From Tubulanus polymorphus (taxonomy: Eukaryota; Nemertea; Palaeonemertea; Tubulaniformes; Tubulanidae), in the NCBI RefSeq assembly GCF_964204645.1, contig NC_134025.1, forward strand, positions 1,679,001-1,743,000: a stretch of DNA of 64,000 nucleotides. The letters are read 5' to 3'. The notes beneath the pieces were generated by a model. It saw only the letters and a list, made by a program, of their open reading frames with translations, was not told where the DNA came from and did no database searches. The position numbers and the translations under genes are program-made. Every line of letters begins with the position of its first letter. The stretch's first letter is position 1. This document shows, in pieces, positions 19,866 to 33,400 of this stretch.

Positions 19866-22800
19866 ATGGGTCGAGTTCGCAAGAAGAATATAGTCTATGT
19901 TTGTCTATCGGGACTGGTGTTATACGTCATCTTACAAGCGTTTTATCTATACGACAATGACAGTTACAGTCCGCTGAGACCGCTTTATAACGCGAAGAAT
20001 GAAGCCAGTAGACTCCTGAAATTCCTCTCATCCTATCACTATCAGTGCAATATCACCGCTCAGATCGGTAATCGTTCTTACTGGCCGCTGTGTCTGGAGA
20101 CTGATATGGCTATTGATTTGGAATCGAAAGACAAAAAGATTGCTTACTCCATAGGGTAAAATTTTATTTGTTTTACATCTAACATGTAGTTTGTGAGTTA
20201 CGATTATGTTTTTAACCCCAGAACCACATCCCATTGCCCCTTAAAATCTATTGAAAGATGGCAGTACCTGTAAAATATTTAGTAACTACCGATACTAACG
20301 ATTTCATGAAGATATCTCGGCTGATTGCTGATTGGCAGCAAAAGGGTTAAATGTTTTTACAGATATTTGATGTATATATGATGTTTAATTGAAAAGTTTA
20401 ATTACTTAATTAATTTGATAAACAACTAATGATGTTTAATTTCAGACCGAGTTATGATTACGTTCTGGAGAAGAATCTAGCGGCGAATTTCAGTTTCGAT
20501 GTTTTCCTCGTCGGACCGGACGAAGTTCCGAATAACGTCAGGAGAATCCCGAACATCACTGTCATTAAAACGAACGTCGTCCCGAACGATTACGCCGATT
20601 TCTCGCGCAATTCTTTTGGTCAATCGACGTTGAATTTCATCATGGATCAAAGAAAACACAAACAAATCGAAATACTGAAACTTCAGGAGTTGAACGGCGA
20701 CGCTCCGCTCTGGGAGCTTCTTCATTTCCTCATTAACGACGATCTTTTACCGAGAACTAAGCAATTATTTTTACAAGTTGCTATCGGTGAGCAGTTTATT
20801 CGACGTGTCAACTGTTATTTTTACAACAATCTTTCGGATCAGGGATAAATTAAGGACCCTTTTCTTGTCAGTCAGGGAATTTTTCGCATCTCGATGGTGA
20901 CGATTCTTAATGAAGCGATGCCCTACTAACGATATCTTATAATAAAAAATCAGGAAATTTTCGATGTTCGATCCACAAATTCAAATTGATACCAAACTGA
21001 ATGAAAATGAACTGATTTTAACTCTTAAGAGTCAAACTTTCCCCACAACTGTAGAACTTTATTGCGTCTAGTTAAGTTGTTATGAATGTTTTTCAGATAA
21101 ACTGGACGATGATTATTTATATAATTGGTATCGTGTATTGTATGAGTTATTCTATAAAGCCGGATTTAAACTTTATCACACGTCTGCATCGGATTCATTG
21201 TGTTTACAAGTGACGCTCATGCAATCATGCGTTTACTATATGTCATGGATTCATGATCCCGGTCCTAGTTATTTCGCGATGCATCCTCCAGCAGACTACG
21301 GTAAGAATGTTCATCCTACGATTCCTCGAAAATCCACTAAATTGAAGAGTAATAAACTCCATTGATTCCGGGAAAGTCTTAGAAAATTATCAGCATTGAC
21401 TGAATAGTACGAAGAACCCGGATGTATCTCTTAAAGCTCATTCTTGTAAAATAAAGTTGTTTCTATCTTGATTTTAAAGGTACACTGAGACTTGAAGAAA
21501 ATCGTTTATTAACATACCTCGGCACTGGTCATACCTGGTGCCCAGCTGTGAAGACAATTGGAGATGGAAAAGATTCATTTGATATTTGTGAAGCGACTGT
21601 TCAAAGTAAAATTGAACCTTGTATAGTCTACACGTACAGGTGATCACTAAATTAATCAGTTTTCATTGTTCAAACATTGTAGTTTGTAAACAGCTAACAC
21701 TTTCACTAATTGGGTGGTGATTATCTACAAACATATCTTATCGTAGGATATTTTATCTGAAAAAAATCCTCACCCAACTTAAACCAAAAAACTTTTCCCG
21801 ATGATAGCTTTCATATGATAAAATGAATCAAAACCACAAATCGGGATTCAAACATAGAGATGACTCGAATGATGACTATATTTATGTATGTTTCAGTACT
21901 CGTGAATTAAGAAGAATTAATGAACAGTTAACGAGTATCGGTTGTACGGTGAATAGTTACATTCATATCTCAGACAGCGACCGATCAAAATCAATAGACG
22001 ATCTTAGACATCAAACATTATTCAGAAAACTTGTAAATAAATATCAGAAACCTCAGTAAGTTAAAACCTTCAATTCATCATTGCATCTGATGAGGGCTGT
22101 GGCTTAAACTCTGTGGTCTTAAACGTTGAATATTCAACCTTTAGTCGCGGGATTCCGCTTCAGTGTGTTTTGTATGTTTTGTATTTGTTTAGGGTTAAGT
22201 CAGGTGTCCGATCAATTTCGCAATCAGTTGATGAACTCGGTAAAGAATCCAGAGTTAGTCTAATGTTGATCGACTTGGAAGATCTCGATTGGACGATACT
22301 TAATAATCTTATGAGTAATAATATACTTAAGGTAGGTACTATCAACCAAAAGAGCAAGCAGCGGTTTTATCATACAACAGCCTCGATTAGGATCGTTATA
22401 CAATGGGTGAAAACGATATTCCCTTCTCCTCGCTGGGGATTCTACATCGTGGTGCTTCTTCCATGGGGATCTTTTATGTCAGGGACTTTTTACTGTGCAC
22501 CTATTAGAAATAAAAGTCATACAGTCTATAGTCATCTGGACCCAGTTCCACAGTTCTGAGTTAAGATTTGACTCTGAGTTAACTCATTGAAAATTAACTA
22601 AGTTTAACTCCGAGTTAACTCACTCACAACTGTGGAACTGGGGCCTGGGTTCTAAATTGATAATCTGTTCTCCACATTAGAGTGTGGTTATTCTTCTACT
22701 AGTCATACAGTCGTTTCTATCTCTGTTTTCAGAACGTGTCTCAAATTGTAATGAATTTCAATGCGATCAGTAAAATACACGGCAAACATCCGATGATTCT

Positions 22801-22990
22801 ACGACATAAATACAGCAGTTTACAACAACTATCGCGACACGGATTCACAGTATTCAGACTGCATGAAACAGACTTTACCGATAATAATAAACATCAAACC
22901 AATACAGATATTTCAAACTGTTGCTTCCAGATTGGATTTTTACACGGACCCGTGTCTGTATCGTTGCGTTATCAACCGTGGGGTCAGTGA
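19866..22990 (+). CDS. Type II membrane protein with two METTL24-like (Methyltransf_22) domains, seven exons
   Basis: Exons 19866-20155, 20446-20786, 21097-21300, 21480-21639, 21897-22055, 22193-22331 and 22733-22990 all join in phase: 516 residues. The chosen ATG follows an acceptor at 19843; an upstream in-frame ATG at 19749 would fall in the presumed intron. Residues ~8-28 are a signal anchor (IVYVCLSGLVLYVILQAFYLY) after a basic N-terminus. Two copies of the METTL24-type fold follow. Copy one has YQCNITAQIGNRSYWPLCLE, then IAYSIG and a C-terminal CLQVTLMQSCVYYMSWI. Copy two, from residue ~280, has LLTYLGTGHTWCPAV, PCIVYTYS, and ends FLHGPVSVSLRY. Neither copy shows an intact glycine-rich SAM loop or the FDPS-like acidic motif of the family, so enzymatic activity is uncertain. 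Human METTL24 has one domain. AATAAA lies at 23106. Confidence 0.75.
22538..22646. mobile_element. Palindromic MITE, best preserved copy of its family
   Basis: The left end GGACCCAGTTCCACAGTTCT is matched by the inverted right end (AACTGTGGAACTGGGGCC). The interior holds repeated GAGTTAACTC words. It sits in the last intron of the METTL24-like gene. Related copies occur at 2221-2336 and 30374-30459, with decayed ones near 5372 and 21010. No coding capacity. Confidence 0.75.
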
Positions 22991-22994
22991 ATTG

Positions 22995-24316
<1,322 letters not shown>

Positions 24317-27055
24317 TTATTGAGTGTACTGGCGACCAGAAATAACGATATTAGCAAACTCTGAAAACGGGAAATAACATCGCGTAAAAGTATCAACAGC
24401 GCATCGGAAAATAATCACAGAATAATCCTCGAACAAAGTGTGCAATAAATGATTCATAAACACGTGTGATAAACACACCGGCAAAAACTGATCAGCTATT
24501 AATGAAACAGGAAACATAGAGTGATTAGAGACTTAAGAATCGACCCACATTAGCAGCTAGCGGCGCGTGGGTTGTGTTACCTTGGAATGTAATTTTTCCG
24601 TCCTGATCCAGATCAGCCTCCCTCAAAATAGATTCGATCTCTTTTGAAGTTAACTGCATGCCGTGTTCCAGTAAACTGAGGCATGTTTTCAGATCACCCG
24701 GGTCTAAGTAGCCTTTATTTCCATGATCGATCATGTTGAAGGCTTCCATCAGTACCTCGTCGCTGAGCTGAGCTTCTTCTAGTTTTATAGCCATGAAATT
24801 CAGAAACTCTGAGAAATCGATCGTTCCATTACCTGAATATTAAATTCGTTAATCATTAATTGATTTGTGTTCAATAGTGTGTATTTTACATACAAGTCTG
24901 TTTGTACTGACCATCCTCGTCGATTTCTTCAATCATTTCAGTCAAATCATTATCACTGAATGAAACGCCCATAGTTCTCATCGCCTGCGCTAGTTCAGTT
25001 CTAGTAATGTGACCATCTCCATCATCGTCGAATAGAGTAAACGCCTCTTTCAATTCTATACAGAAAATCATTTTACGAACATAAAAGATTTTTGGGCAAG
25101 GTTTGTTATAGATAGGCCTGTTGGCAGGGAATACGGTTTACGGAAATTATCAATAACCGTCACGTATCCTATAATTTGGAGATTGAAGTGGAAATTAAAA
25201 CCTTGTAAGGTTCATACAGTCCTTTTACTATGACACTCTTTAAACGCGCGGGCGTCAATTCATCAATATCAAAACGATTCTTTAAAGATTCAACATAGGC
25301 AATTTCTAATTAACGATTTTAAGCAGGATGAATAAGAGTGTTCCATCGAGCGTTTCGTGAGACTGATAGGAGTGGTTTTTGAGGACTTGTATTCCGCACA
25401 GTTTCTAACGTGGAACAGTTATTGTAATCGAAATGGATGCAGCATATTAAACAATAATATTGTAATTTTTCTGCGAATGTTTGAATCGTTTCCTGGGCGT
25501 ACGATTTCTCCCATAATACATGAGTTTCGTCGAAAGATCGATTTAAAAACCAAATGTTTACGATATACATATTATGTCCATGGACTGAACAGTCTGTGAT
25601 CAAATTGCTTACCTGCAATTACTTCTTCTGTGAGTTTATCTGCCTGAAAACAGAGATTGAAATAATCAAGAACATATCCAACACTGTTACCGTATGAATA
25701 ATGAGAATCCCAAATCAACACACACCCAGCCGAACGATCGAGACATTTTTACGAAGGATTCGTGCTCGAAATCTCAAATTCGTTTTTCTCAAGTGACCTA
25801 GATATTCAGTCTAAAGTAAATCTACTACAACACGAAATATTTCAGTCGGAAAGAAAAGATTTGTTTTGCTTTTTCAACGCGTCTTTTTATTCGCGTGTAT
25901 ATGTATGCATATCGTTTGACATTTTCAGCAGGTTAGGCGCTTTATTCTGCTGCAAAAACCGGTTACTTCTGTTGAAATTCTTCAATGTTTACAGCCACAT
26001 ACGCCACCGTTATCGATATGATTATATTTTGTATCATTCTCTACATTCAAAAGAACTTGAATATAAAGATGAATGAATCAAGAAATATGAGATAATAAGC
26101 TTCATGGCTTACTCGAACCAGTTTGATACATGAGTTAGTGTTAACTGAATTGAAATTAGTTAATATAGTTTAGAACATAAAAACTGTGGTACCGGACCGT
26201 GCTGTATGACGGTTATTCCTCCGGGTTAGTGTTGGGCGCAAAATGACAAAATCGTTTGAATCGAATCGTCACACTTTCTTTATCGACTATTCTTGGCGAG
26301 GTAATCGAAATCGAAAAGCAACGTAATATTTCGTGCGCTAATTTTGAATATCGATGAATGAGGTAAACAGAGACCATTGCCGACAGGAGACTTGATCAAA
26401 TTCGTATACATTTTGTAAGAAACGAATTAATTTTCATCACAGTTCGACGCCGTTGTCGACGAAGCCAATAAAAACAGTTTTGATAAAAGCCCGAGGCAGG
26501 ATATTGCTTCGGGCCGTTGATTAAAACATGTAAATGGAAACGTTACAGTGTTCTACGCGACAAGCAGAGCCACTTACGTGGTTTCTGTTCTACAACAACT
26601 TCACCAACATGACGAATACCACGAATGTGATCGAAGATGACATTTTCATTCCTATATTGGATCATGGTGTCCCATCGAAAGAAGATTTTAACAAGGGCCA
26701 TGATCTAAAACGTGTTTGACTCATGGGCGGATCCAAGGTCCGTCAGACGTTGAAAGGAGCGCGAAGAAATGAAAACAGCTACTGAAATTGGTCATAAAAT
26801 TCCTCTCGTTGGTTGTGAAAACGCTACGAAAAAGGGCGATGAAATTTAGCCCCGAAAAAATTGCCGTTGTTTCTCAAGTACGGAAAAAATACGATGGGAG
26901 AACGTGCTGCTTGTTGCCCACTCCTGGATCCGTCCCTGTGACTTCTATACTTTGATAAGTTTGATTAAGATATATAAAAAGAAGGGCGAGACGTGAGGAG
27001 AGAAGAGGGAGGAGAGAAAGAGGGTTAGCGAGGAAAGAGTGAGAGCACTTACCAT
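24317..27055 (-). CDS. Calmodulin-like EF-hand protein, five coding exons
   Basis: Minus-strand exons 27055-27053, 25643-25613, 25055-24912, 24832-24581 and 24360-24317 join in phase to give 157 residues. The first coding exon is only ATG followed by GTAAGT, and the second begins GCA-GAT-AAA, giving M-ADKLTEEVIAELKEAF. An ATG-only first exon is also the known structure of animal calmodulin genes, which supports the join. EF-hand 1 is DDDGDGHITRTE and EF-hand 2 is DEDGNGTIDFSE, both canonical. EF-hand 3 (DHGNKGYLDPGD) has lost the ligands at positions 3, 5 and 12. EF-hand 4 (DLDQDGKITFQE) is canonical and split by the last intron. The end is ANIVISGRQYTQ rather than the MMTAK of calmodulin. 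It should be a cytosolic calcium sensor with three active sites; targets are unknown. Confidence 0.82.
26722..26940. mobile_element. hAT-type non-autonomous element in intron 1 of the calmodulin-like gene
   Basis: The left end CATGGGCGGATCCAAGG and the inverted right end (CTCCTGGATCCGTCCCTG) match the CAGGGGCGGATCCAG terminal repeat typical of many hAT elements. The length is about 219 bp and there is no coding sequence. I could not confirm an 8-bp target-site duplication. Confidence 0.5.
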
Positions 27056-29102
27056 TTAATCTACGCTGAATCAGGCATTGAAGCAACCACGCAGACCTTC
27101 GAGTTCAGTTCTCTCTGACACTACCGCCTTTGATATAATCACACCCAGCAGACACACAACAGACATTAATAAATCAACGCCTTTAACGCATTTAACAATC
27201 TTCAATTCCAGTTTTAGAAAAGTGAAAAACTCTATGAATAGACTAGTCTAGTGACGACAGCTCAACTGAGTAAAAAAAATCTCAACATATATCATATTGT
27301 AGAATATAATTCGCTTGACATAATACGTGTTTTTTTAAATTTTGAATGCTTTATCTAATCGTTATTCAGATTGAAATATGCCTCGACGAAGAGATATTTG
27401 AATATGACCGACATGCTTTTGGTAATTTGATAAACACGCTGTTGTGAGAGTAATATTTGAATTCTTCTGGTTTCTCAGATTTTAATCACGCCTTGTTTGT
27501 GTGTTTTATATACATTATGTTATAAAATATCCTCACATTCATGAAAATCTGTTTATTAGATATTGATATAGCGAGAGACCTTATCAAGTTCCATTATCAA
27601 GTTACTTACTTCCTTCGCAAATGAAAACATTTTCATAAACATTTAATGTTCAACGCCCAAAACGAAAATTATTTTGCGAACCGTGAAGAGACCGTGGAGC
27701 TTCATCGAAACCGAAATAGCTACAGATTATCCCACAGTCGAGAGTGACTTTAGTCAAATGGGCCACAATCGGTGGGGATTTAGCTCTTTTTTCTACCCTT
27801 TCGTAGAGTTGATCAAAACGCAAACAGCCTTCATATACCAGAGACATGATGTTAACAATTTTCGGTCGCGTTCACGAGTGTAAGTGACAATGACTTGATA
27901 GCGTTCGTTATTCTTCAGAAGATATCGTGTTGTTTACTTTGATGATTTTTTTGTGGCAGAATTCGGGTCATTGAATTGCTGCTATACATAATGGCCCCTC
28001 GATCTGGCGACATGACATCGGTACTCGAATGGCCCGTGATTTTAAACGCTAAAATCCGTTTAGAAGATGATAACCTTTGAGCCGTCACTGCCTGATTGTT
28101 TTAGTTCAGTACTGTTTACGTGATTACATGGTGATACCAATTAATAATTCAACCCCTTATAAATGTGAAGATGATAAGCTGTTTATAATCTATAGATTAA
28201 CAGAAACTTCCCAGCCCTCCGTAATGATAGACAATCGATAGAGAGATTGACGTGCATTTAAAACGGCTATTTCTCGACAAGCGATGTCGTTATCACCCTC
28301 GTAAATAACTGACATCATTTCACCATACATTCTTGTATCTTAATAGCAGTTCTCACATTTTCAAAACGATATTATTCAGAACTTCGCCATTGCTTAGCAT
28401 TTCTCCAGTACTGGATTCGCAGCAGTTGAAAGTGTGGAATCTTTTTTTCAGATCCCGTAAAAAACAGTTTACTTTAACGAATGAATCGTGACAGTTATCG
28501 CTATACAGATATTACAATCCTGATTTATGTTTTATTCATTATATTCCACGGTATCGAATCGTGAGGTAACCATCTGCTGCTGCTACAGTATCATAGAACA
28601 CTGCGACGACTCCTCGAGAATAACGAGCAATCATCTCTTGAGATGATTGCTCGTATAGTTGAGAGGAAGCTTTAGTATGAATGATTACATACTCTGCAAT
28701 GGACGAAGCCAACCGTTCCAAAGGCCGTTCACAGAAGACTTAAAGCTTCCTCAAAAATGTATATGTATCAGAGGCTTGAATTAAGTCCTGTCCTATCAAA
28801 TCTAGTATGAGACAAAGAAGATTACACAGGCTATTCATTGCTGCTTATTGTGTTTTTGAATCACTGAAGATGCTCAAAAAATGATCCATGTTTTTAAATC
28901 TTCTTGTCATTCTGGTTGAGATGGGCTCTAGATTTATGGTTTGCGGGTACGGTTCTCCTTGATTTTCAAGTAACTTGAAGATACAGCCAATTAGAACAAA
29001 TCACCCAGAGAATGTTATAGAACACAAATGATAATTGATACTTTATTCTTCGAACCATTTTCATGATACAACAAACATTTTTTTGAATATATCATTTATC
29101 AG
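27056..29102. other. Spacer between two minus-strand genes
   Basis: Must include the promoter and 5' region of the calmodulin-like gene (right after 27055) and the 3' flank of the GPCR ending at 29103. A perfect 15-bp hairpin lies at 28623. No other gene is supported. Confidence 0.45.
28623..28654. repeat. Perfect 15-bp hairpin
   Basis: ACGAGCAATCATCTC is followed after two bases by its exact complement. With a 2-nt spacer it would form a tight cruciform in DNA. No flanking transposon ends were recognised. Confidence 0.8.
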
Positions 29103-30080
29103 TTATTCAGCAGATTGTTCAGTTACACTTCCATTGATATTATCTACTGAATATCTACAACGTAAAATACCGTAGAATGCCGCCCTGTATTTCGGGTTAG
29201 TGATGCCGTATATGATTGGATTCACTACAGAATTTGCCAAGGCGAGAAAAAGAAAGGCGCCTCGAGTAGTGAAAAAATACTGCTCAAACTCGGGTGAAGA
29301 ATAGCCCAATATAATCAGGGACACGGCGAAAGGTGTATAACAAACAACAAATACTGAAGTGACAATAAATACAATCTTAGTCATATTTCTATCCCTGATT
29401 CTATTACTAGAATTGCGGTGTGCGTGATTTGTCGCTATGTTTCCGTTTCCTACGCGTTTTCTGCTGGACACATACGATAGGTAAATCACCACGTACAAGC
29501 AAGCAAGTATCAATTCTATACATAATATGGTGATACCGACAAAACAAACATAGCCTTTATTGAACGCGTGTTCTAAATTACACGGGTAAGGCCATTTTCT
29601 GCCCTTATAGAGCATCATTAACCCGAGGAAAATAGACACAACCCAGGTTATACAGATATAAACTACAACCCTTTTATTGGTCAACTTTGTTCTGTATAAC
29701 AAAGGATATTTGACGGCCAGAAGTCTGTCAATAGCTATCGACATCAAACTGAGCAACGATAAAAATATCGACATCGAATACAACGACATGATAACAAGAC
29801 AATGCGCTTCTGTGTTTAAAGCATTGAAAATCCATTTCCAGGTATTCAAAAACGAACATAGACCGATCATCAAATCTGAACAGGCTAAACTAGCTACGAG
29901 ATAGTTAGTTCCGGTTCGCAGGTGAGGGTATCTAGAGACGACGATTATAACCATCAGATTACCGCCAGTAATCGCTGCGAACAACACTGAATCACGCAAA
30001 GGAAAGATGACTTTCCTGATTACATCAAATGTAACATCGTCGGTTTCATTAGGTCTCGGAACTTGCGTGTCGTTATTCAT
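29103..30080 (-). CDS. Class A GPCR of the amine/adenosine-like type (325 residues)
   Basis: A single-exon minus-strand frame with seven membrane segments. Conserved features are all present: GGNLMVIIVV in TM1, LACSDLMIG in TM2, a cysteine at the start of TM3 (EAHCLVIM), DRLLAVKYPLLY at the TM3 end (DRL, a mild DRY variant), FVVCYTPF in TM6, and NSVVNPIIYG (NPxxY) in TM7, followed by NPKYRAAF of helix 8 and a possible palmitoylation Cys (LRC). The N-terminus has one or two glycosylation sites. The intact activation motifs contrast with the other four receptors in the window. The ligand class (amine, purine or melanocortin-like) cannot be settled by eye. Confidence 0.87.
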   Translation of the reverse strand: MNNDTQVPRPNETDDVTFDVIRKVIFPLRDSVLFAAITGGNLMVIIVVSRYPHLRTGTNYLVASLACSDLMIGLCSFLNTWKWIFNALNTEAHCLVIMSLYSMSIFLSLLSLMSIAIDRLLAVKYPLLYRTKLTNKRVVVYICITWVVSIFLGLMMLYKGRKWPYPCNLEHAFNKGYVCFVGITILCIELILACLYVVIYLSYVSSRKRVGNGNIATNHAHRNSSNRIRDRNMTKIVFIVTSVFVVCYTPFAVSLIILGYSSPEFEQYFFTTRGAFLFLALANSVVNPIIYGITNPKYRAAFYGILRCRYSVDNINGSVTEQSAE

Positions 30081-30373
30081 TATTTTCTAGTGGTCAAGTG
30101 AATTGACGGTAACAAGTGACATTTGAAGTCAGGGCGTCTGACGACCAGCCAATCGATTATATAAAGACGGTCAGATACGTTAAGTGGCACCAAGACGCCG
30201 ATTTTTTTTTTGAGCGACGCGGCTGATCCTAAAATGAAGGAAAAAATGCAAGCCATTATTCACTTTCCGATACGAGCAATCCATTAATCACACATGCGGG
30301 ACCCGAACCCTGCCCTGAGCCAATCTAACGAACAGTACCATAGATTTCCATTGGTTTTCGTCAGGTTTTATCC

Positions 30374-30459
30374 TGGACACTATTCCACAAGTGTAATATT
30401 GACTTTGAGTAAAAGTTAGTTCAAATATCAGGCTTTAACCCAGAACTGTGGAACTGGAC
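30374..30459. repeat. MITE family copy
   Basis: The left end CTGGACACTATTCCACAAGT and right end CCCAGAACTGTGGAACTGGA are imperfect inverted repeats shared with the copy at 22538-22646. Confidence 0.6.
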
Positions 30460-33400
30460 AATAAAACTATAAGCTTATAGTTCTACGATAGTAATGGGTC
30501 GATATCAGTTCATTTCATCCATCGCTCCTAGATTCACAACAGTTCATTTTATGTTCTTCAACGAATCAATTTTTCTTTATTGTTCCACACGTAGAATCTT
30601 CCTCAAAAATTGAATGAAATATCTAAGATAATCATCGTCATTTACTTATTTTGTCTATCTATATATAGTACTAATGAGTTGGACGAGAGAGTGATTTATA
30701 AAAATGAGGAAATTTCAAATATATACACCGTGAAATGAATGAGATAGTGGTGCGCGTTAGGCTGAAAAAAGTAACGATATTTCAGCGCAGAAGACTCTTG
30801 TAACCTATTAAATTAATTGTTCTACCTATTTTGCTGTATTTTGAGTGCCATCCACTAATTGACAATAACGAGGATAAAAGCATATCAATTAACGCGCGTA
30901 TTGTACACAAAATTTCAATGTTGAAAATCTTGTGTTAAAACAAACACATAGAATATTTTTTATCTTTTGATCGGCAATTTACGACACAATTCTGTTCATT
31001 CTGTAGATCGTTTGTGAAGTATGTTTGCATATGTGAAATAATAGCTTTTCAGGGAATACTAGGCTTTTTATTATATTTGAAATAACGGTTTTTGAATTCT
31101 ATTACACGTGTTTGGTGTGTAATAACTGGCAGGTGAATAGTGATAGGTAGTGATCGTTTGTAATAAAAGCATTAAAACCTGACTGCAAGATTTTTCCACT
31201 GCTCAGTGTTTCATTTGGTTCTTCTTCGTTCTTCAACCGTATCGATATTTTCGATAATATTTCAGATAATATCCTAACGATGAAACAGCGATTCTCAGCG
31301 CAATAGCCACAGGATGAGAAATTTGATATTAAGTACAGAGTACCTTAAATTAACATCGATCGAATATCTGTAGTTCGAATAAAATATATCAGAGACCAAG
31401 TGAATTATAGAGCCTGCTCTTGTGTTGAACGAGGCCCGATCTAAAACCCGATCATTCGACTGTATTTTATTACGGAGCGTCACTCGTGTCGATATGCGCG
31501 TACATTGATTTATAAAATACAAACAATTGTTTAGAAAATGACAAAACTTGTATTGTATAATCATAGTAATGTATCTCAAATAATAGGAATAAATTGACTC
31601 AAGAAATATGAATTAGTCTTTGTTGATCGCGAGTAGAAGGCAATTTGTGTAGTGTTTATCTTGCATTAACTCAATCCCTTTGGGTGTTTTATTGAAATGA
31701 CGCTTTCGTATGTATTTATTCTCGGCTGGAAAAAGCCAACGTTCGTTGCGTTGAATAAGCATTTAATGCAACAACAAAACTTAGTTTTACCCCGACTGAC
31801 TGCTGCCATTTAACCATTTTACTGAAATACGAGATATACTTCATTTCGCTTATCCGGCGATGCTTAATGAAAAATTATTTCAAAAGCTTTTAAAGTTGCC
31901 TTCGAGCTCCAGTGACTCATTAGAACACATTGGGGACGAAACATTGGTGTAGGCTGTTAAAAAACACATTCTTACAGAATTATCATGAAAAGTCGAATGT
32001 TGAGGTAATACTTCATCGTCACAAATCAAAAAATGTTCCATGGATATAAATTGAACTGGGGGTGAATTGATTGCGGTGAATGCTTTCAAATCTATATTTC
32101 AAGTATATTAAACAGGCAGGTGATATTCCTATTAAATATGGATATTTTACTCCATAGATTTCATTACAGAAAAATGCCGAATATGAAAGATACGTAGATG
32201 TCAATCGACTTGTGAAGCGTTTTGTGCACAACGAGAAGTAAGTAATGTATAACAGTGTTTGAAATTCTATCAAGATTGTTTGCAATACCGTGGCTTAGAT
32301 ACTTTCTCTGCTTAAAATTCACAAAATGTAACAATACGATTTATTATCGTAGAAATAAATGGGATTTCTGCTCGCAGGAGTCATTAATACGTCTCACTCG
32401 AATAGCAGGAAACATGTATAAATATGATTGGTTTGGGAAAGAATTCGTGTCGTAAACGCCCTTCCGATTTAAGTCATCCTATCTGTCAGTGACGAATACG
32501 TTACTTCTAGCCATTGACAAAACGCTCGTGTTGTAACGATGATATAAAATCCCACATAAAAATGAGAAAAGGTTTCCTCAATTGAAAGATTTCAACCTTT
32601 CGACTTAATGTCCAGAAACTAAGTGCAGGATCGACGATAATCTACAAGGTTTAAGTCGAAAATTCGAATAAATGATCAGCCCAAGGAAATATCTGCGGAC
32701 CCTTTTTTCTTTATGAGTGTGAGATTTTATATTGCTCGTTACTTCTACTTTTTCTTAAGAAAATATCAATTGATAAAACACACGTTTTCTGTAGCTTCGG
32801 AAACAACGCACATTTATCATCGAATATTTGCGAACCAAGTTTCAATATTTGTAGTCTGGATATTTGCGCTCAGAAAAAGATGTTTGTAAAAGTGACTACG
32901 GTAAGGGCGGCGGTACACCTGCCTACAAACGAGTAATCACGCGGTTTAAAAATAAACCGCAATAAGACCAATTAGATATAAACTGTCTTTCAGAACGACA
33001 GCTTAACGTCGATGAGATTACACGACATTTACTGTCGTCGTTTACTATAGTCAAACTTGTCTATGGTAAAGTCGAAGCTGAAGCAAGGTTTGCTCCTCAC
33101 TGAATTTCTAATAAAGAGGAATTTCCAAATGAAGTCGGAGATCTTAATAATTCAAATTCCTATTCAATCGTTAAGACAATGACATTGTATTTATGAAATG
33201 GGGATCTATTTGATGTCACGAATCCTCAAACCTAAAAGACAGACTGTGGTGATGTAACTTATGAACATATCCATTATGAAATACTTTTTGTATACACTAC
33301 CACGAATATTACCTTTTTCAGTCTTTTTTTGTATTAAGTTTGATCGAATCTCGATTAGATTATTGGATTCTTGATCAAAAAAGAAATACCTTGACACCTT

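Noticed and set aside
22113-22559. 148-residue protein
   Set aside because: It is exon 6 of the METTL24-like gene read through into its neighbouring introns; its last residues come from the MITE.
26534-26719. 61-residue protein in the first intron of the calmodulin-like gene
   Set aside because: No homology-like pattern, borders a hAT-like element, opposite to the host gene.
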